Origin: Halalkalibacillus halophilus DSM 18494
Lineage (GTDB): Bacteria; Bacillota; Bacilli; Bacillales; Alkalibacillaceae
Assembly: GCF_000423105.1 (NCBI RefSeq)
Contig: NZ_AUHI01000018.1
Location: 1-49,618, forward strand
DNA length: 49,618 bases
Reading direction: 5' to 3'
Shown piece after piece: positions 32,473 to 40,755 of this stretch (position 1 is the first letter of the stretch; each line of letters begins with the position of its first letter). The position numbers were made by a program, and so were the translations under genes. The notes under the pieces are model-generated. The model was given only the letters and a program-made list of their open reading frames with translations, did no database searches and was not told the origin of the DNA.

Positions 32473-33663
32473 ATGGGTAAAGAAAAATTTGACCGCTCAA
32501 AACCCCATGTTAACATTGGTACAATTGGCCACGTTGACCATGGTAAAACAACTTTAACTGCAGCAATCACTACAGTACTTCACAAACGTTCTGGTTCTGG
32601 TGAAGCACGCGCTTACGATACAATCGACGGTGCTCCAGAAGAAAAAGAACGTGGGATCACAATCTCAACTGCACACGTTGAGTACGAAACAGAAAGCCGT
32701 CACTATGCACACGTTGACTGTCCAGGTCACGCTGACTATGTTAAAAACATGATCACTGGTGCTGCACAAATGGACGGAGCGATCTTAGTTGTATCTGCAG
32801 CTGATGGTCCAATGCCACAAACTCGTGAGCACATCCTACTTTCACGTCAGGTTGGTGTTCCAGCAATCGTTGTATTCCTAAACAAATGTGACATGGTAGA
32901 CGACGAAGAGCTATTAGAATTAGTAGAAATGGAAGTACGTGACCTATTAGGTGAGTACGACTTCCCTGGCGACGACATTCCAGTTGTTAAAGGTTCTGCT
33001 CTAATGGCAATCGAAGGTAACGAAGAGTACGAAGAAGCGATCATGGAACTAATGAACGCTGTTGATGAGTACATTCCTAACCCAGACCGCGATACTGACA
33101 AGCCATTCATGATGCCAGTTGAGGACGTATTCTCAATTACTGGTCGTGGTACTGTTGCTACAGGCCGTGTTGAACGTGGTAAAGTATCTGTTGGTGATGA
33201 AATTGAAATCGTTGGTCTTGCAGAAGCTGCAAGCAAAACAACAATCACAGGAGTTGAAATGTTCCGTAAGCTTCTAGACTACGCTGAAGCTGGTGACAAC
33301 ATTGGTGCGCTACTACGTGGTGTATCTCGTGAAGACATCAAGCGTGGGCAAGTTCTAGCTAAGCCTGGTTCAATCACTCCACACACAAACTTCAAAGCTG
33401 AAGTTTATGTACTATCAAAAGACGAAGGTGGACGTCATACTCCATTCTTCACTAACTACCGCCCTCAGTTCTACTTCCGTACAACGGACGTAACTGGTAT
33501 TTGCCAACTACCAGAAGGTGTAGAAATGGTAATGCCTGGAGATAACGTTGAAATGGACGTTGATCTTATTTCATCAGTAGCGATTGAAGAAGGAACTAAA
33601 TTCTCAATCCGTGAAGGTGGACGTACAGTAGGCGCTGGCGTTGTTGCTAAAATCGTTAAGTAA
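32473..33663 (+). CDS. tuf: Elongation factor Tu
   Basis: A 396-residue GTPase that delivers aminoacyl-tRNA. G1 GHVDHGKTT (19-27), G3 DCPGHADY, G4 NKCDMVDD, followed by beta-barrel domains II and III ending VVAKIVK. AAGGAGGAAAT precedes the ATG. Codon use is strongly biased to C-ending codons compared with neighbours, as for very highly expressed genes. Confidence 0.98.
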   Translation: MGKEKFDRSKPHVNIGTIGHVDHGKTTLTAAITTVLHKRSGSGEARAYDTIDGAPEEKERGITISTAHVEYETESRHYAHVDCPGHADYVKNMITGAAQMDGAILVVSAADGPMPQTREHILLSRQVGVPAIVVFLNKCDMVDDEELLELVEMEVRDLLGEYDFPGDDIPVVKGSALMAIEGNEEYEEAIMELMNAVDEYIPNPDRDTDKPFMMPVEDVFSITGRGTVATGRVERGKVSVGDEIEIVGLAEAASKTTITGVEMFRKLLDYAEAGDNIGALLRGVSREDIKRGQVLAKPGSITPHTNFKAEVYVLSKDEGGRHTPFFTNYRPQFYFRTTDVTGICQLPEGVEMVMPGDNVEMDVDLISSVAIEEGTKFSIREGGRTVGAGVVAKIVK

Positions 33664-33682
33664 TTCACTTTTGTGAATATAT

Positions 33683-33717
33683 AAAACTACCGAGACACTG
33701 TCTCGGTAGTTTTTTTA
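33683..33717 (+). terminator. Terminator after tuf
   Basis: AACTACCGAGA (33685-33695) pairs perfectly with TCTCGGTAGTT (33701-33711) around loop CACTG, then TTTTTTT. It closes the str operon. Confidence 0.95.
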
Positions 33718-33837
33718 TGCAATGAAAAGTCAGGCGCTATATGAGATTTATGGAAATACAGTGATGTTCGTGGATATAGTTCACTTTTATGGCTATTACC
33801 TCGCTTGATTTGTGTGCTAAAGAAATAGAAATAGATA

Positions 33838-33968
33838 TGCCGGCAAAAGGGGACGTCAATCAGGTAACCGCCAGCTTATGCCGGCATTTGAAGGCACTAT
33901 TCTGGCGAAAGAACTTGTATGCCGGCAAGCGGATGCACTATTCAGGTGAGAATTTATCAATGCCGGCA
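33838..33968. repeat. 41-bp period tandem array with palindromic TGCCGGCA
   Basis: The palindrome TGCCGGCA occurs at 33838, 33879, 33920 and 33961, exactly 41 bp apart. The 33-bp interiors are related: GCACTATTC at the same phase in units 2 and 3, and GGTGA/GGCGA/GGTAA four bases later in all units. The units are therefore degenerate tandem repeats, not CRISPR spacers. Because 41 is not a multiple of 3, the array does not encode a repeat protein. The stretch from the tuf terminator to the array (33718-33837) shows no feature I can name. Confidence 0.85.
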
Positions 33969-34092
33969 TAACAACCACCTCACAAGAAAAACTAAACAAT
34001 ATCCTATATAATAATACTGGACACATGCAAGCACTTGAAGACAAGCTAAATTATCTGCTTACTATACAATAAAAGTGAAGGGAGGGAGAGCC

Positions 34093-34941
34093 ATGTGGAT
34101 TGAATCGCTTCAAAAATCTATTGATTATATGGAAGAAAATTTATTGGAGAAGATTTCGATTGATGAAATCGCTGAGGTAAGTCATTTCTCATCATTCCAT
34201 TTCCAAAGAACCTTCTCCATATTGACTGGGTGTACAGTGAGTGATTATCTGCGCCGTAGAAGGTTAACTCAAGCTGGCTATGAACTGCAACATACGGAGA
34301 AGAAAATTATTGATATAGCTTTAAAGTACAATTTTGAATCCCCAGAAGCATTTACTAAAGCTTTTCGTAGACAACATGGTAGTTCACCAACTCAAATTAG
34401 AAAGGGCATTGGCTCTCTTTCTACCTATAACCATCTGGTGATCCAGGTGAAATTGAAAGGGGCAGAACCTATGAATGTGAGAATTGAAGAATTAGACGCA
34501 TTTCAAGTGTCTGGCGTAAAAAGAGAATTCAATATGGAAGAGGAAAATGGATCGATAGGTATTAGGGATTTCTGGGACGATTCGAATGCTGAGGGAACAA
34601 CTGAAGAACTAAGAAAGTATAATAATGGCCCTGTAGGCGATGTTTTAGGAGTTTGCTTTGACAAATCAGAAGGTAAAATCGATTATTGGATCGCTGTTGC
34701 TCATAGTGGGGAACCATTACAACAATACGAATCTGTAACACTACCTCGTTCCAAATGGGCTGTGTTTGAAGTGAAGGGTGCAATGCCAGATGCGATGCCA
34801 AAAGCTTGGAACAGAATATATTCAGAGTGGTTTCCGACGAGTGGCTATGAACACGGTGGAGGTCCAGAGTTTGAAAGATATCTAAAGGGAGATCCTTATC
34901 AAGAAAACTATGAGTCTGAGATTTGGATTTCAGTAAAATAA
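34093..34941 (+). CDS. AraC-family regulator with GyrI-like effector domain
   Basis: A 282-residue protein. Residues 1-~105 are an N-terminal AraC double helix-turn-helix (ISIDEIAEVSHFSSFHFQRTF and IIDIALKYNFESPEAFTKAFRR, cited as positions ~22-42 and ~74-95). The rest (~125-282) is a GyrI-like/BmrR-type ligand domain ending DPYQENYESEIWISVK, as in Rob-type regulators that sense small molecules. ATG 34093 is 6 nt after AAGGGAGGG. It lies alone between tuf and rpsJ with its own terminator; a TATAAT at 34007-34012 may be its -10. Target genes cannot be deduced from the window. Confidence 0.9.
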   Translation: MWIESLQKSIDYMEENLLEKISIDEIAEVSHFSSFHFQRTFSILTGCTVSDYLRRRRLTQAGYELQHTEKKIIDIALKYNFESPEAFTKAFRRQHGSSPTQIRKGIGSLSTYNHLVIQVKLKGAEPMNVRIEELDAFQVSGVKREFNMEEENGSIGIRDFWDDSNAEGTTEELRKYNNGPVGDVLGVCFDKSEGKIDYWIAVAHSGEPLQQYESVTLPRSKWAVFEVKGAMPDAMPKAWNRIYSEWFPTSGYEHGGGPEFERYLKGDPYQENYESEIWISVK

Positions 34942-34959
34942 TATAAATGAAGAAATAGA

Positions 34960-34990
34960 AAGTCCTCAATTATACTAGAGGACTTCTTTT
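34960..34990 (+). terminator. Terminator after the AraC-type gene
   Basis: AAGTCCTC (34960-34967) pairs with GAGGACTT (34978-34985), loop of 10 nt, then CTTTT. Confidence 0.8.
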
Positions 34991-35100
34991 GTTGTACATA
35001 GTAAGCTTTAATTATTCTGAATATTACTCAGACCATTGAAATACACGTCCAACCTTTGTATACTAGTTGAAGTAACTGCAAAAAGATTATAATAAAAAGC

Positions 35101-35129
35101 TTGAAATTAAGAGCACTATTCTTTATAAT
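35101..35129 (+). promoter_or_regulatory. S10 operon promoter
   Basis: TTGAAA (35101-35106), 17-bp spacer, TATAAT (35124-35129). A second possible site, TTGAAG (35067-35072) with TATAAT (35088-35093), has only a 15-bp spacer. The segment 34991-35100 otherwise shows nothing recognisable. Confidence 0.85.
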
Positions 35130-35162
35130 TAGTAATGTTGCAGTTGAAACAAGGCGATGAAG

Positions 35163-35226
35163 TGGAAGGTTGCCGACACACCCGGCCCCTTTGCCATGGC
35201 AAGGTGTGGGGAAATTTCCGCGGAGA
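35163..35226 (+). promoter_or_regulatory. Structured rpsJ leader RNA
   Basis: A G+C-rich island in an A+T-rich gap. GCCG (35172-35175) pairs with CGGC (35183-35186); CCTTTGC (35188-35194) with GCAAGG (35199-35204, one T-G pair). The first loop (ACACC, 35178-35182) is complementary to GGTGT (35203-35207), a possible pseudoknot, and CCCC (35186-35189) to GGGG (35208-35211). The palindrome GGAAATTTCC (35210-35219) follows. There is no terminator, so any control would be translational or by stability. Confidence 0.55.
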
Positions 35227-35264
35227 ATGTCTGTTGAAAAGATAGGCGTAAAGGAGGGAAAGTA

Positions 35265-35573
35265 ATGGCAAATGAAAAGATTCGCATTCGATTAAAAGCT
35301 TATGATCACAAGGTATTAGATCAATCAGCAGAAAAAATCGTAGACACGGCAAAAAGATCAGGTGCAGGAGTTTCTGGACCAATCCCATTGCCAACAGAGC
35401 GTTCGGTTTATACAATCTTACGTGCAGTACACAAGTACAAAGATGCTCGTGAACAGTTCGAGATGCGTACACATAAGCGTTTGATTGATATTTTAAACCC
35501 AACTCCACAAACAGTGGATGCGCTAATGCGTTTGGATTTACCATCTGGCGTAGATATCGAAATTAAATTATAA
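35265..35573 (+). CDS. rpsJ: Ribosomal protein S10
   Basis: A 102-residue 30S head protein that also acts as NusE in antitermination. Recognised from IRIRLKAYDHKVLDQSAEKI, GPIPLPTERSVYTILRA and EMRTHKRLIDIL. AAAGGAGGGAAA precedes the ATG. First gene of the S10 cluster. Confidence 0.98.
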   Translation: MANEKIRIRLKAYDHKVLDQSAEKIVDTAKRSGAGVSGPIPLPTERSVYTILRAVHKYKDAREQFEMRTHKRLIDILNPTPQTVDALMRLDLPSGVDIEIKL

Positions 35574-35594
35574 ACAATATAGGAGGTGTAACGG

Positions 35595-36221
35595 ATGGCG
35601 AAAGGAATCTTAGGACGTAAAATCGGAATGACGCAAGTATTTTCTGAAAGTGGCGAACAAGTACCAGTAACAGTTGTTCAAGCTGAAGGAAACGTTATTC
35701 TTCAAAAGAAGACAATGGAAAACGACGGATATGAAGCAGTTCAAATCGGTTTTGCTGATGAGAAGAAAAACCGTAGTAACAAAGCGGAAAAAGGTCACGC
35801 TGAGAAAGCTGAAACAGAACCTAAGCGCTTCATTCGCGAATTCCGTAACGCAAATCTTGACGATTATGAAGTAGGTCAAGAGTTGAGTGTGGATATTTTC
35901 GAACCTGGACAAATGGTTGATGTAACAGGAACTTCAAAAGGTAAAGGTTTCCAGGGTGCAATTAAGCGACACAACCAATCACGCGGACCAATGACTCACG
36001 GTTCTCACTTTCACCGTAAACCCGGTGCAATGGGTGTAATTGACCCAATGCGTGTGTTCAAAGGTAAGAAGATCCCTGGTCAAATGGGTGGAGAGCAAGT
36101 AACAATTCAAAACCTAGAAGTTGTTAAAGTTGATACGGAAAACAACTTAGTTCTTATTAAAGGGAACGTACCAGGTGCGAAAAAGTCTTACGTAAAAATC
36201 TCAGGTGCGGTTAAGGCGTAA
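35595..36221 (+). CDS. rplC: Ribosomal protein L3
   Basis: A 208-residue early-assembly 50S protein reaching the peptidyl-transferase centre. KGILGRKIGMTQVFSESGE at the N-terminus, GTSKGKGFQGAIKRH and HFHRKPGAMG loop are diagnostic. AGGAGGTG precedes the ATG; 21 bp after rpsJ. Confidence 0.97.
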   Translation: MAKGILGRKIGMTQVFSESGEQVPVTVVQAEGNVILQKKTMENDGYEAVQIGFADEKKNRSNKAEKGHAEKAETEPKRFIREFRNANLDDYEVGQELSVDIFEPGQMVDVTGTSKGKGFQGAIKRHNQSRGPMTHGSHFHRKPGAMGVIDPMRVFKGKKIPGQMGGEQVTIQNLEVVKVDTENNLVLIKGNVPGAKKSYVKISGAVKA

Positions 36222-36249
36222 CCATTAACGAACGAAGGGAGGATATGTC

Positions 36250-36873
36250 ATGCCTAAAGTAGCACTATTTAACCAAGCAGGCTCTCAAGTTGGAGATGTT
36301 GAACTTGCAGATGCAGTGTTTGGAATCGAGCCAAATGAAAAAGTAATGCATCAAGCTGTACTTTCACAGCAAGCATCATTACGTCAAGGTACTCATAAAG
36401 TAAAAGGACGCTCAGAAGTGAGTGGCGGTGGACGTAAGCCGTGGCGCCAAAAAGGTACAGGCCGCGCACGTCAAGGTTCAATCCGTTCTCCACAATGGGT
36501 TGGTGGTGGAGTAGTATTCGGTCCAACACCACGTAGTTATAGTATGAAGTTAAACAAGAAAGTGCGTAGCTTAGCACTTAAATCTGCATTAGCTTCTAAA
36601 GTAAAAGATGAAGAGATTGTAGTACTTGAAGGGTTAAACCTTGAAGCTCCAAAAACGAAAGAAATTACAGCGTTATTATCTGGTCTTAACGTAGTAGGTA
36701 AGGCACTAATAATTACTGCTGAAAACGACACTAATGTTGAGCGTTCAGCGAACAACATTCAAGGTGTTAAAGTTCTAACAGTTGACCAGGTCAACGTATT
36801 AGACTTAGTGAAGCATGACAAGCTGCTTATCACGAAAGAAGCGGCTGAAAAAGCAGGGGAGGTGCTTGCATAA
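36250..36873 (+). CDS. rplD: Ribosomal protein L4
   Basis: A 207-residue protein lining the exit tunnel. The extended loop is visible as KGRSEVSGGGRKPWRQKGTG and ARQGSIRSPQW around residues 45-75, the region where macrolide-resistance changes arise; it looks normal here. GGGAGG precedes the ATG, and its stop overlaps the rplW start (TAATG). Confidence 0.97.
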   Translation: MPKVALFNQAGSQVGDVELADAVFGIEPNEKVMHQAVLSQQASLRQGTHKVKGRSEVSGGGRKPWRQKGTGRARQGSIRSPQWVGGGVVFGPTPRSYSMKLNKKVRSLALKSALASKVKDEEIVVLEGLNLEAPKTKEITALLSGLNVVGKALIITAENDTNVERSANNIQGVKVLTVDQVNVLDLVKHDKLLITKEAAEKAGEVLA

Positions 36874-37163
36874 TGAGAGAACCAAGAGATATCATTAAGC
36901 GCCCAATTATAACAGAACACTCTGCAGATTTAATGGCTGAGCAGAAGTACACTTTTGAGGTATCTTCGCATGCAAACAAAACAGAAATTAAACATGCAGT
37001 TGAATTAATCTTTGATGTTAAAGTTGATAAGGTTAACACGTTAAACTTAAAAGGTAAGTTTAGAAGAATGGGTCGTTACGGCGGCTATCGTCCAGATCGC
37101 AAAAAAGCGATTGTTAAACTTGCCGAAGGTAGTAAAGAATTAGACTTCTTTGAAGGTGTCTAA
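36873..37163 (+). CDS. rplW: Ribosomal protein L23
   Basis: A 96-residue exit-site protein that docks SRP and trigger factor. IIKRPIITEHS, TEIKHAVELIFDVKVDKVNT and RMGRYGGYRPDRKKAIV match the family. Its ATG overlaps the rplD stop, with GGGGAGG upstream. Confidence 0.96.
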   Translation: MREPRDIIKRPIITEHSADLMAEQKYTFEVSSHANKTEIKHAVELIFDVKVDKVNTLNLKGKFRRMGRYGGYRPDRKKAIVKLAEGSKELDFFEGV

Positions 37164-37204
37164 AAATAAAGGTTATGAACTGATAATTAAAGGAGGGAAA
37201 AAAG

Positions 37205-38038
37205 ATGGCGATAAAAAAGTATAAACCAATTACTAACGGACGTCGTTTTATGACTACATTAACTAATGAAGAAATTACGACATCCACTCCAGAAAAATCT
37301 CTACTTGCACCAGTTAAGAAAAAAGCTGGACGTAACAATCAAGGGAGATTGACTATGCGTCATCAAGGTGGTGGACACAAACGCCAGTATCGTATAATTG
37401 ATTTCAAACGTGAAAAAGATGGTATACCAGGACGCGTTGCTACAATCGAATACGATCCAAACCGCTCTGCTAATATTGCATTAATCAATTATGCAGATGG
37501 TGAGAAGCGTTATATCCTAGCACCTAAAGGCCTAAAAGTAGGCAACGAAATTGTTTCAGGTGAAAAAGCTGATATTAGAACAGGTAATTCTTTACAACTT
37601 AATAATATTCCAGTAGGTACGGTTGTTCATAATGTTGAACTTAAACCAGGCCGTGGTGGACAATTAGTCCGTTCAGCTGGTGCACAAGCACAAGTACTTG
37701 GTCGTGAAGAGAAGTACGTATTAGTACGTTTAGCTTCTGGAGAAACACGCCGTATTTTAGGAACTTGTCGTGCAACAGTAGGGCAAGTTGGTAACACTGA
37801 GCACGAACTAGTAAAAGTCGGTAAAGCCGGTCGTAGTCGTTGGAAAGGTATTCGTCCAACTGTACGTGGTTCTGTTATGAACCCTAGTGATCACCCACAC
37901 GGTGGTGGTGAAGGACGCGCACCAATCGGTATGCCTTCTCCAGTAACTCCATGGGGTCAACCAACGCTTGGTTACAAAACGCGTAAGCGTAACAAGCCTT
38001 CAGACAAGTACATTGTACGTCGTCGTAAGAAGAAGTAA
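37205..38038 (+). CDS. rplB: Ribosomal protein L2
   Basis: A 277-residue core 50S protein needed for peptidyl transfer. KKYKPITNGRRFMT, GRNNQGRLTMRHQGGGHKR and the C-terminal GVAMNP-type loop, here RGSVMNPSDHPHGGGEGR with the conserved His, are present. AAAGGAGGG precedes the ATG. Confidence 0.97.
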   Translation: MAIKKYKPITNGRRFMTTLTNEEITTSTPEKSLLAPVKKKAGRNNQGRLTMRHQGGGHKRQYRIIDFKREKDGIPGRVATIEYDPNRSANIALINYADGEKRYILAPKGLKVGNEIVSGEKADIRTGNSLQLNNIPVGTVVHNVELKPGRGGQLVRSAGAQAQVLGREEKYVLVRLASGETRRILGTCRATVGQVGNTEHELVKVGKAGRSRWKGIRPTVRGSVMNPSDHPHGGGEGRAPIGMPSPVTPWGQPTLGYKTRKRNKPSDKYIVRRRKKK

Positions 38039-38048
38039 TGTTTGATTT

Positions 38049-38070
38049 GCAATTTGCATAAGCAAATTGC
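38049..38070 (+). repeat. Perfect hairpin between rplB and rpsS
   Basis: GCAATTTGC (38049-38057), loop ATAA, GCAAATTGC (38062-38070): a perfect 9-bp stem with no T-run, directly before the rpsS ribosome binding region. Possibly a processing or stabilising element. Confidence 0.6.
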
Positions 38071-38094
38071 TCCAACTCGAAGGGAGGTTTATTC

Positions 38095-38373
38095 ATGGGT
38101 CGTAGTTTGAAAAAAGGACCTTTCGCTGATGATCATTTGTTGAATAAAGTCGAAAAATTAAACTCTGATAATAAAAAAGAATTAATTAAGACATGGTCTC
38201 GTCGTTCAACGATTTTCCCACAGTTCGTAGGGCACACAATCGCAGTATATGATGGACGTAAACACGTACCAGTTTATGTAACTGAAGATATGGTAGGACA
38301 TAAACTTGGTGAATTTGCACCATCAAGAACGTATAGAGGTCACGGTAGTGACGATAGAAAAACAAAACGATAG
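38095..38373 (+). CDS. rpsS: Ribosomal protein S19
   Basis: A 92-residue 30S head protein. MGRSLKKGPFADDHLLNKV and FVGHTIAVYDGRKHVPVYV are characteristic. AAGGGAGG precedes the ATG. Confidence 0.97.
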   Translation: MGRSLKKGPFADDHLLNKVEKLNSDNKKELIKTWSRRSTIFPQFVGHTIAVYDGRKHVPVYVTEDMVGHKLGEFAPSRTYRGHGSDDRKTKR

Positions 38374-38392
38374 ATGAGAGGAGGTTTGCATG

Positions 38393-38737
38393 ATGCAACA
38401 AGCTAAAGCTGTAGCTAAAACGGTTCGTATCGCTCCTCGCAAGGCTCGTTTAGTTATCGATTTAATTCGAGGTAAAGAAGTAGGCGAAGCTTTCGCAATC
38501 TTAAAGCACACTAACCGTGCAGGCTCACCGATTGTAGAAAAAGTTCTTAATTCCGCTGTTGCGAATGCGGAACATAACTATGAATTAGACGTTGATAACT
38601 TAGTAGTTACGGAAGCATTTGTAAACGAAGGGGTAACATTAAAGAGATTTCGTCCACGTGCACAAGGCCGTGCGAGCGCGATTAATAAACGCACAAGCCA
38701 CGTAACAGTAGTGGTATCAGAAAAGAAGGAGGGATAA
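38393..38737 (+). CDS. rplV: Ribosomal protein L22
   Basis: A 114-residue exit-tunnel protein. AKTVRIAPRKARLVIDLIRG and the beta-hairpin region RFRPRAQGRASAINKRTSH are seen; no unusual insertion in the macrolide-related loop. ATG 38393 gives 7 nt after AGAGGAGGT; the ATG one codon earlier (38390) is also possible. Confidence 0.95.
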   Translation: MQQAKAVAKTVRIAPRKARLVIDLIRGKEVGEAFAILKHTNRAGSPIVEKVLNSAVANAEHNYELDVDNLVVTEAFVNEGVTLKRFRPRAQGRASAINKRTSHVTVVVSEKKEG

Positions 38738-38740
38738 TTC

Positions 38741-39382
38741 GTGGGTCAAAAAATTAATCCAAAAGGTCTTCGCGTAGGAATCATTCGCGACTGGGAATCT
38801 AAATGGTACGCAGAGAATGATTACGCTGATCTTTTACATGAAGACATTAAAATTCGTGAATTCATTCAGGGACGCTTAAACGATTCGTCAGTTTCTAAAA
38901 TTGACATCGAACGTGCAGCGAACCGTGTAAATATTTCTGTACACACAGCAAAACCAGGTATGGTTATTGGTAAAGGTGGTTCTGAAGTAGAAGCACTTCG
39001 TACACAATTAACACAATTAACTGGCAAGCGTGTTCACATTAATATTGTTGAGATTAAGAAGCCAGAATTAGATGCGACACTAGTTGCAGACAATATTGCT
39101 CGTCAATTAGAAAATCGTGTATCTTTCCGTCGTGTTCAGAAACAAGCAATCCAGCGCGCTATGCGTTCAGGTGCTAAAGGTGTTAAAACACAAGTTTCTG
39201 GTCGTCTTGGCGGAGCAGACATCGCACGTGTTGAACAATACAACGAAGGAACTGTACCACTTCACACACTTCGTGCAGACATTGATTATGGTACTGCAGA
39301 AGCAGACACAACTTACGGTAAGCTTGGTGTTAAAGTGTGGATCTATCGTGGAGAAGTCCTTCCAACAAAAACTGATGAATAA
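38741..39382 (+). CDS. rpsC: Ribosomal protein S3
   Basis: A 213-residue protein at the mRNA entry tunnel. It has MGQKINPKGLRVGIIRDWES, a KH domain with GMVIGKGGSEVEALR, and the C-terminal SGRLGGADIAR region. GTG start, 3 bp after rplV, with AAGGAGGG upstream. Confidence 0.97.
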   Translation: MGQKINPKGLRVGIIRDWESKWYAENDYADLLHEDIKIREFIQGRLNDSSVSKIDIERAANRVNISVHTAKPGMVIGKGGSEVEALRTQLTQLTGKRVHINIVEIKKPELDATLVADNIARQLENRVSFRRVQKQAIQRAMRSGAKGVKTQVSGRLGGADIARVEQYNEGTVPLHTLRADIDYGTAEADTTYGKLGVKVWIYRGEVLPTKTDE

Positions 39383-39400
39383 GGAAGGGGGAGAAGCAAT

Positions 39401-39835
39401 ATGTTAATGCCTAAACGCGTAAAGTATCGTAGACAACACCGTACTAGCCTTAAAGGTCGTGCGAAAGGTGGAACAGAAGTAGCATTTGGTGAATATGGAT
39501 TACAAGCACATGAAGGTGCATGGATCACAAGTCGTCAAATCGAGGCTGCTCGTATTGCAATGACTCGTTATATGAAACGTGGCGGTAAAGTTTGGATTAA
39601 GATCTTTCCAGACAAGCCAAAAACTGCTAAGCCATTAGAAGTCCGTATGGGTTCCGGTAAAGGTGCTCCAGAAGGATGGGTAGCAGTAGTTAAACCAGGT
39701 AAGGTATTATTTGAAGTAGCTGGTGTAAGTGAAGAGGTAGCTCGTGAAGCACTTCGTCTAGCATCTCATAAATTACCTATTAGAACGAAGATCGTAAAAC
39801 GTGAAGAAATTGGTGGTGATAGCAATGAAGGCTAA
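39401..39835 (+). CDS. rplP: Ribosomal protein L16
   Basis: A 144-residue 50S protein near the A site. MLMPKRVKYRRQHR, RQIEAARIAMTRYMKRGGK and VRMGSGKGAPEGWVAVVKPG are diagnostic. ATG 39401 is used because MLxPKRVKYR is the conserved start; the AAGGGGG run lies about 10 nt upstream. Confidence 0.96.
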   Translation: MLMPKRVKYRRQHRTSLKGRAKGGTEVAFGEYGLQAHEGAWITSRQIEAARIAMTRYMKRGGKVWIKIFPDKPKTAKPLEVRMGSGKGAPEGWVAVVKPGKVLFEVAGVSEEVAREALRLASHKLPIRTKIVKREEIGGDSNEG

Positions 39836-40028
39836 TGAAATCAGAGAACTAACCACTGCCGAAATTGAACAAAAAGTAAAATCTCTTAAAGAAGAATTGT
39901 TTAACTTGCGCTTCCAACTTGCTACAGGACAGTTAGAAAACACTGTACGTATCCGTGAAGTACGCAAAGCAATTGCTCGTATGAAAACAGTTATTCGTGA
40001 AAGAGAGCTCGGCGTTAATAATCGATAA
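39825..40028 (+). CDS. rpmC: Ribosomal protein L29
   Basis: A 67-residue helical protein at the exit tunnel. MKANEIRELTTAEIEQKV and ATGQLENTVRIREVRKAIAR are the expected two helices. The ATG at 39825 overlaps the rplP end by 11 bp; GGTGGTGAT supplies a ribosome binding site. An in-frame upstream ATG at 39801 is not conserved. Confidence 0.96.
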   Translation: MKANEIRELTTAEIEQKVKSLKEELFNLRFQLATGQLENTVRIREVRKAIARMKTVIRERELGVNNR

Positions 40029-40046
40029 AGAGGAGGTCAACCTATA

Positions 40047-40310
40047 ATGGCTGAACGTAATTCTCGTAAAGTATACAGCGGACGTGTTGTTTCTGACAAA
40101 ATGGATAAAACAATCACTGTTTTAGTAGAAACGTATAAATTCCACCCGCTATATGGCAAACGTGTAAGATATTCTAAGAAATTCAAAGCACATGATGAAA
40201 ACAATCAAGCAAAACAAGGTGACGTAGTAAGCATCATAGAAACTCGTCCACTATCTTCTACAAAACGTTTTCGTTTATTAGAAGTAACAGAAGAAGCAGT
40301 AATTATTTAA
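40047..40310 (+). CDS. rpsQ: Ribosomal protein S17
   Basis: An 87-residue OB-fold 30S assembly protein: GRVVSDKMDKTITVLVE, HPLYGKRVRYSKKFKAHDE and GDVVSIIETRPLS. GAGGAGGTCAA precedes the ATG. Confidence 0.97.
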   Translation: MAERNSRKVYSGRVVSDKMDKTITVLVETYKFHPLYGKRVRYSKKFKAHDENNQAKQGDVVSIIETRPLSSTKRFRLLEVTEEAVII

Positions 40311-40353
40311 TAAAAGTTCGCTCGGAATGATTCCGAAGGGAGGTTACAATCGT

Positions 40354-40722
40354 ATGATTCAACAAGAGAGTCGTTTAAAAGTTGCTGACAACTCTGGTGC
40401 TCGTGAAGTACTAGCGATTAAAGTGCTAGGTGGATCTGGACGTAAAACCGCTAATATCGGTGATGTAATCGTTTGTTCAGTAAAACACGCAACACCAGGT
40501 GGCGTTGTCAAAAAAGGTGAAATAGTTAGAGCAGTAATCGTACGTTCAAAGAGTGGAGTACGTCGTAAAGATGGTTCTTACATTCGTTTTGATGAAAATG
40601 CGGCTGTCATCATCCGTGATGATAAAGGCCCACGTGGAACTCGTATCTTCGGACCAGTAGCAAGAGAGCTACGTGATAATAAATTTATGAAGATCGTTTC
40701 CTTAGCTCCAGAAGTATTATAA
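40354..40722 (+). CDS. rplN: Ribosomal protein L14
   Basis: A 122-residue 50S protein at the subunit interface. MIQQESRLKVADNSGAREVL, RRKDGSYIRFDENAAVII and GTRIFGPVARELR are typical. ATG 40354 follows AAGGGAGG; the longer frame from 40327 includes this site and is not coding. A TCGGAA/TTCCGA hairpin (40322-40336) lies just before the binding site. Confidence 0.97.
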   Translation: MIQQESRLKVADNSGAREVLAIKVLGGSGRKTANIGDVIVCSVKHATPGGVVKKGEIVRAVIVRSKSGVRRKDGSYIRFDENAAVIIRDDKGPRGTRIFGPVARELRDNKFMKIVSLAPEVL

Positions 40723-40755
40723 ATGAGAATGCCTTGTTAAGGAGGTGCGCGAATT

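Noticed and set aside
33838..33968. CRISPR array
   Set aside because: The invariant part is only 8 bp and the interiors are related to each other, unlike unique spacers; no cas genes are near.
33789..33971. Plus-strand frame of 60 codons across the 41-bp array
   Set aside because: The repeat period is not a multiple of 3, so each repeat is read in a different frame (MPA, CRH, YAG), and no ribosome binding site is present.
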